From an uncultured Collinsella sp. (GTDB lineage Bacteria; Actinomycetota; Coriobacteriia; Coriobacteriales; Coriobacteriaceae): 7,899 nucleotides of DNA. Of the stretch, positions 7,101 to 7,899 are shown piece by piece (positions within the stretch are counted from its first letter, which is position 1; each line of letters starts with the position of its first letter). The position numbers were made by a program, and so were the translations under genes. The stretch covers positions 1 to 7,899 of the forward strand of contig CABVCJ010000078.1 in NCBI GenBank assembly GCA_902496845.1, written 5' to 3'. The notes beneath the pieces were generated by a model that was not told the origin of the DNA, made no database searches, and was given only the letters and a program-made list of their open reading frames with translations.

Positions 7101-7398
7101 TGCGACCCTGCGGTGCGCCCAAACGGACCTCGGGCTGGCCCTCGATATTGCAGATAAAGCTGTACCAGATAAGACAGGGCTCAGTGCATTCAAGCTCTAC
7201 GGTAAATATGCCGTCGCCCTCGTGCGTCATGGGATACAGAGACTCACCGATCTCATCGACCCAGGTGCGCAGGGTGAGCGTCGCCTGGTTGGGGTCGGCA
7301 TCCTCCAAAATCACCGAGAGCGAAACAGAAGTTCCAGCGGTCACGGCGCCAAAAGGAGTGCGAAACTGCGGTAGACGGCTGTTGTGAATCAATCTCAT
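4102..7398 (-). CDS. GH13 alpha-glucan hydrolase fused to GH77 4-alpha-glucanotransferase (MalQ-type)
   Basis: A 1098-residue two-enzyme fusion with no signal peptide, so presumably cytoplasmic, acting on maltodextrins or glycogen. Residues about 10-120 form a beta-rich N-domain like those of neopullulanases and maltogenic amylases. The GH13 barrel (about 128-555) shows DGVFNH (263-268), MPAIN (316-320), GWRLDVADE with nucleophile Asp351, GEVWE with acid Glu380, and SSHD with Asp455. A beta-sandwich follows at about 556-640. The GH77 part begins near 651 (VVCHITSVPTDDGKPG, then YWQVLPVNP and SPYAGPSAFAGN) and carries GDIPMYVSDDSADAW (827-841), VRLDHFLGF with nucleophile Asp908, IAEDLG with acid/base Glu954, TSTHDTST with Asp1003, and NWTWQ near the end. 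Both sites look intact. Similar proteins are annotated as bifunctional debranching/glucanotransferase enzymes in gut anaerobes. The GH13 specificity (cyclodextrin, pullulan or debranching) cannot be told from sequence alone. The GH77 part would redistribute maltooligosaccharides. The ATG has only a weak GGA ribosome site nearby (7406-7408). Confidence 0.95.
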   Translation of the reverse strand: MRLIHNSRLPQFRTPFGAVTAGTSVSLSVILEDADPNQATLTLRTWVDEIGESLYPMTHEGDGIFTVELECTEPCLIWYSFICNIEGQPEVRLGAPQGRTGGEGVTYDYAEVPSFQITVYKHRENRPTWYERGMVYQIFPDRYARDENWRERTLAEVEKPRKGIQRRMVEDWNEPPEYERAEDGSIKTWDFYGGSLKGIQNDLPRIAELGFTAIYLNPIFEAASNHRYDTADYTKIDPILGTEQDFTELCKAAEKLGISIILDGVFNHTGDDSIYFNRYGNYPGVGAWQSEDSPWRDAFYFHEDGSYDCWWGVGNMPAINESSELVRERLLGKDGVIRKWLRAGAHGWRLDVADELSDDFLAEIKKAVLAEKPDALLLGEVWEDASNKISYGHLRRYLQGSELDSAMDYPFRDMVIGFLMGYKNAYQAAEDIETLRENYPREALSCALNLLSSHDRPRIISVLGGGPDESQLPESERSKWRLDDNSMGLAKSRFWLATLMQMTFPGVPSIYYGDEYGLEGLTDPGNRRTLPTKDQLHDFDTLAIVKNASAVRRALPFMVDGEIKAFALNDEVLAYTRTGKDGEAATVIINRSLRNSHRVTIPALGECASDVISGHECEIHNGTVTLDLYPLGSSIIYHHAEKRLQEPLDHGAGVVCHITSVPTDDGKPGTIGAPTRRFIDHLAAMGMRYWQVLPVNPTDFFRSPYAGPSAFAGNIDLLPESHEELAADFATWKAHGGEDADPLYTAFKHRNADWLEKYCVYMAVKKYFEGESRHDWPADVARYNEYLIDDKRFHDEAELQAYMQYRFDLAWCELMNYAHKKGIEVIGDIPMYVSDDSADAWSEPENFWLSDTGKAIEISGAPPDNFAPEGQVWGNPTFRWNHMKQNGYSWWMDRLRRAFSLYDRVRLDHFLGFHTYFSIPAGKACADGRWLAGPGKDLFQTAYDELGPLNFIAEDLGYLTPGVRAMASTCGFPGMDVLEFSNYDVRCGIHPTPGKILYTSTHDTSTLAGWCTRSFAGGDEPSGIALAGELMGNALASDAPLVMMPLQDVLGLGDDARMNVPGVATGNWTWQAREADVAAAEEKTAKLLRNTHRFWGEA

Positions 7399-7421
7399 AA
7401 TACGGTCCAGTTCAATAGAAT

Positions 7422-7439
7422 CACGGCCTGCGGGCCATG
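7422..7439 (-). promoter_or_regulatory. Small hairpin in the leader of the glucan enzyme mRNA
   Basis: On the minus strand CATGGCC and GGCCGTG can pair (one G-U) around a four-base loop, 23 bases before the start codon. It would be in the 5' leader if the promoter at 7460-7488 is right. It is short and may have no role. Confidence 0.3.
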
Positions 7440-7459
7440 GGCTTTACGCACAGGATGTA

Positions 7460-7488
7460 AGTATATCTGTTGTACACAGGCTGTATAA
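7460..7488 (-). promoter_or_regulatory. Candidate promoter of the glucan enzyme gene
   Basis: On the minus strand TATACT (7465-7460) is five of six to the consensus -10 box. Exactly 17 bases upstream is TTATAC (7488-7483), a poor -35 match. A strong -10 with a weak -35 would fit a promoter needing an activator. It would give a leader of roughly 55 bases. The box lies within a loose dyad (GGATGT 7453-7458 and ACATCC 7492-7497), which could be a regulator site. Confidence 0.45.
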
Positions 7489-7496
7489 ACAACATC

Positions 7497-7542
7497 CGTT
7501 TACCATCGGCGAACGGTTGTCCTAGAAAATCGTTTTACCATC
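7497..7542 (-). promoter_or_regulatory. Direct repeats upstream of the candidate promoter
   Basis: On the minus strand GATGGTAAACG (7507-7497) and GATGGTAAAACG (7542-7531) are near-identical and start about 35 bp apart, close to three helical turns. The nearer copy ends about 9 bp upstream of the proposed -35. This spacing is typical of paired binding sites for a transcription regulator, perhaps of maltodextrin use, but the regulator is unknown. Confidence 0.35.
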
Positions 7543-7605
7543 CAAATTTTCGCGGTATTCGAAAACGCCCAGACGGATACAATTTGTAGTCAAACAAAAG
7601 TACTT

Positions 7606-7737
7606 CGGTTTACTACGACGATTTGAATGATCTCAACCACAGTCATTTTAGTGATACTAAAACCGCAGGTAGAAGCGTTGCCAATTTCGTAGATTGCACG
7701 CCGTGGTCGGCCAGAGCTATTTTGTCGTAGTAAACCG
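7606..7737. repeat. 132-bp segment bounded by 14-bp perfect inverted repeats
   Basis: CGGTTTACTACGAC (7606-7619) is the exact reverse complement of GTCGTAGTAAACCG (7724-7737). Inside is a second perfect dyad, TTTTAGT-GAT-ACTAAAA (7646-7662), and little else. The shape fits a small MITE-like element or a structured RNA. On the plus strand a CTCTTTTT run follows five bases after the right end, and a TACAAT box lies upstream at 7578-7583, so a small RNA is possible. No flanking target duplication is evident and no coding capacity is seen. Confidence 0.5.
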
Positions 7738-7765
7738 GCCCTCTTTTTAATACAGAAGTTCAACC

Positions 7766-7800
7766 AAGATGAGGGCGCCTGGTAGGGGCGCCCTCATCTT
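7766..7800 (-). terminator. Terminator-like hairpin after the gene at the right edge
   Basis: AAGATGAGGGCGCC (7766-7779) pairs perfectly with GGCGCCCTCATCTT (7787-7800) around a 7-base loop. It lies 28 bp past the stop of the minus-strand gene entering from the right. The stem base is A/T-rich, but the sequence after it on the minus strand is GGTTGAACTT, not a clean U-tract. Confidence 0.7.
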
Positions 7801-7828
7801 GCGTTGGATTAAGTTTTAATCGTCCGGA

Positions 7829-7899
7829 TTAGTGGCGCTTGCGGGTGGCCGTTGCCTTACGGACGGAGGTCTTCTTGGTCGGGGCCTTTTCTACGGTCG
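7829..7899 (-). CDS. 3' end of a protein with a basic Lys/Arg/Thr-rich tail
   Basis: Reading the minus strand from the window edge to the TAA at 7831-7829 gives about 22 residues, TVEKAPTKKTSVRKATATRK then RH. The composition (Lys, Arg, Thr, Ala, Pro) is that of the disordered nucleic-acid-binding tails found on some actinobacterial HU proteins, topoisomerase I and related DNA- or RNA-binding proteins. The body of the protein is outside the window, so the family cannot be named. The terminator-like hairpin directly downstream and the GC-rich codons support a real gene end. Confidence 0.65.
   Translation of the reverse strand, partial: TVEKAPTKKTSVRKATATRKRH

Larger units (their letters stand above)
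7399..7828. other. 430-bp gap without a convincing gene
   Basis: No reading frame here has a start, ribosome site and family resemblance. The stretch holds, from left to right, the glucan enzyme promoter region and its direct repeats, an AT-rich part, the 132-bp inverted-repeat-bounded segment at 7606-7737, a T-rich run (7742-7748) and a terminator hairpin at 7766-7800. No tRNA or CRISPR pattern was seen. Confidence 0.6.

Noticed and set aside
6361..7374. A 337-residue open frame on the plus strand
   Set aside because: Also antisense to the GH13 domain, with no recognisable domain or ribosome site; a codon-bias shadow.
7606..7737. CRISPR or tRNA gene in the right-hand gap
   Set aside because: Only two inverted copies of the 14-bp repeat exist, not an array of direct repeats, and no cloverleaf can be drawn.

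Overview
The window looks like chromosomal DNA from a GC-rich anaerobic actinobacterium, most likely Coriobacteriia and possibly Collinsella. This is an inference from base composition, the fused GH13-GH77 glucan enzyme and the short basic protein tail at the right end; no marker gene is present to prove it. Six coding regions are supported, four of them complete-family assignments, plus one weak partial frame at the left end.

Left part, plus strand (1-2563): a doubtful end of an upstream membrane protein, then fmt (methionyl-tRNA formyltransferase) and rsmB (16S rRNA cytosine-5 methyltransferase). The latter two overlap by four bases (ATGA), so they form a translation operon: one formylates the initiator tRNA and the other modifies the small ribosomal subunit. 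A 67-bp element with 15-bp perfect inverted ends lies 6 bp past the rsmB stop.

Middle (2754-3689): a strikingly AT-rich, single-gene plus-strand unit encoding an unrecognised single-pass membrane protein with an acidic cytoplasmic tail, a predicted coiled coil, a Q/S/N-rich linker and a short aromatic C-terminus. Its composition is unlike everything around it, and it is the best candidate for recently acquired or lineage-specific material. It converges on the minus-strand genes, and a strong GC-rich hairpin sits at 3735-3772 between them.

Right part, minus strand (7831 down to 3777): a zinc-ribbon FmdB-family protein (4013-3777) lies downstream of a 1098-residue GH13 + GH77 fusion (7398-4102). 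The fusion combines an alpha-glucan hydrolase or transferase with a complete 4-alpha-glucanotransferase, for intracellular maltodextrin or glycogen processing. Its upstream region carries a plausible -10 box, direct repeats, and a 132-bp segment bounded by 14-bp inverted repeats. At the right edge a terminator-like hairpin follows the last 22 codons of a basic protein running in from outside the window.

Nothing here clearly amounts to a new defence or mobile system. The points most worth following up are the AT-rich membrane protein, the two inverted-repeat-bounded intergenic elements, the divergent SAM motif of RsmB, and the extra Cys/His cluster of the FmdB-like protein.
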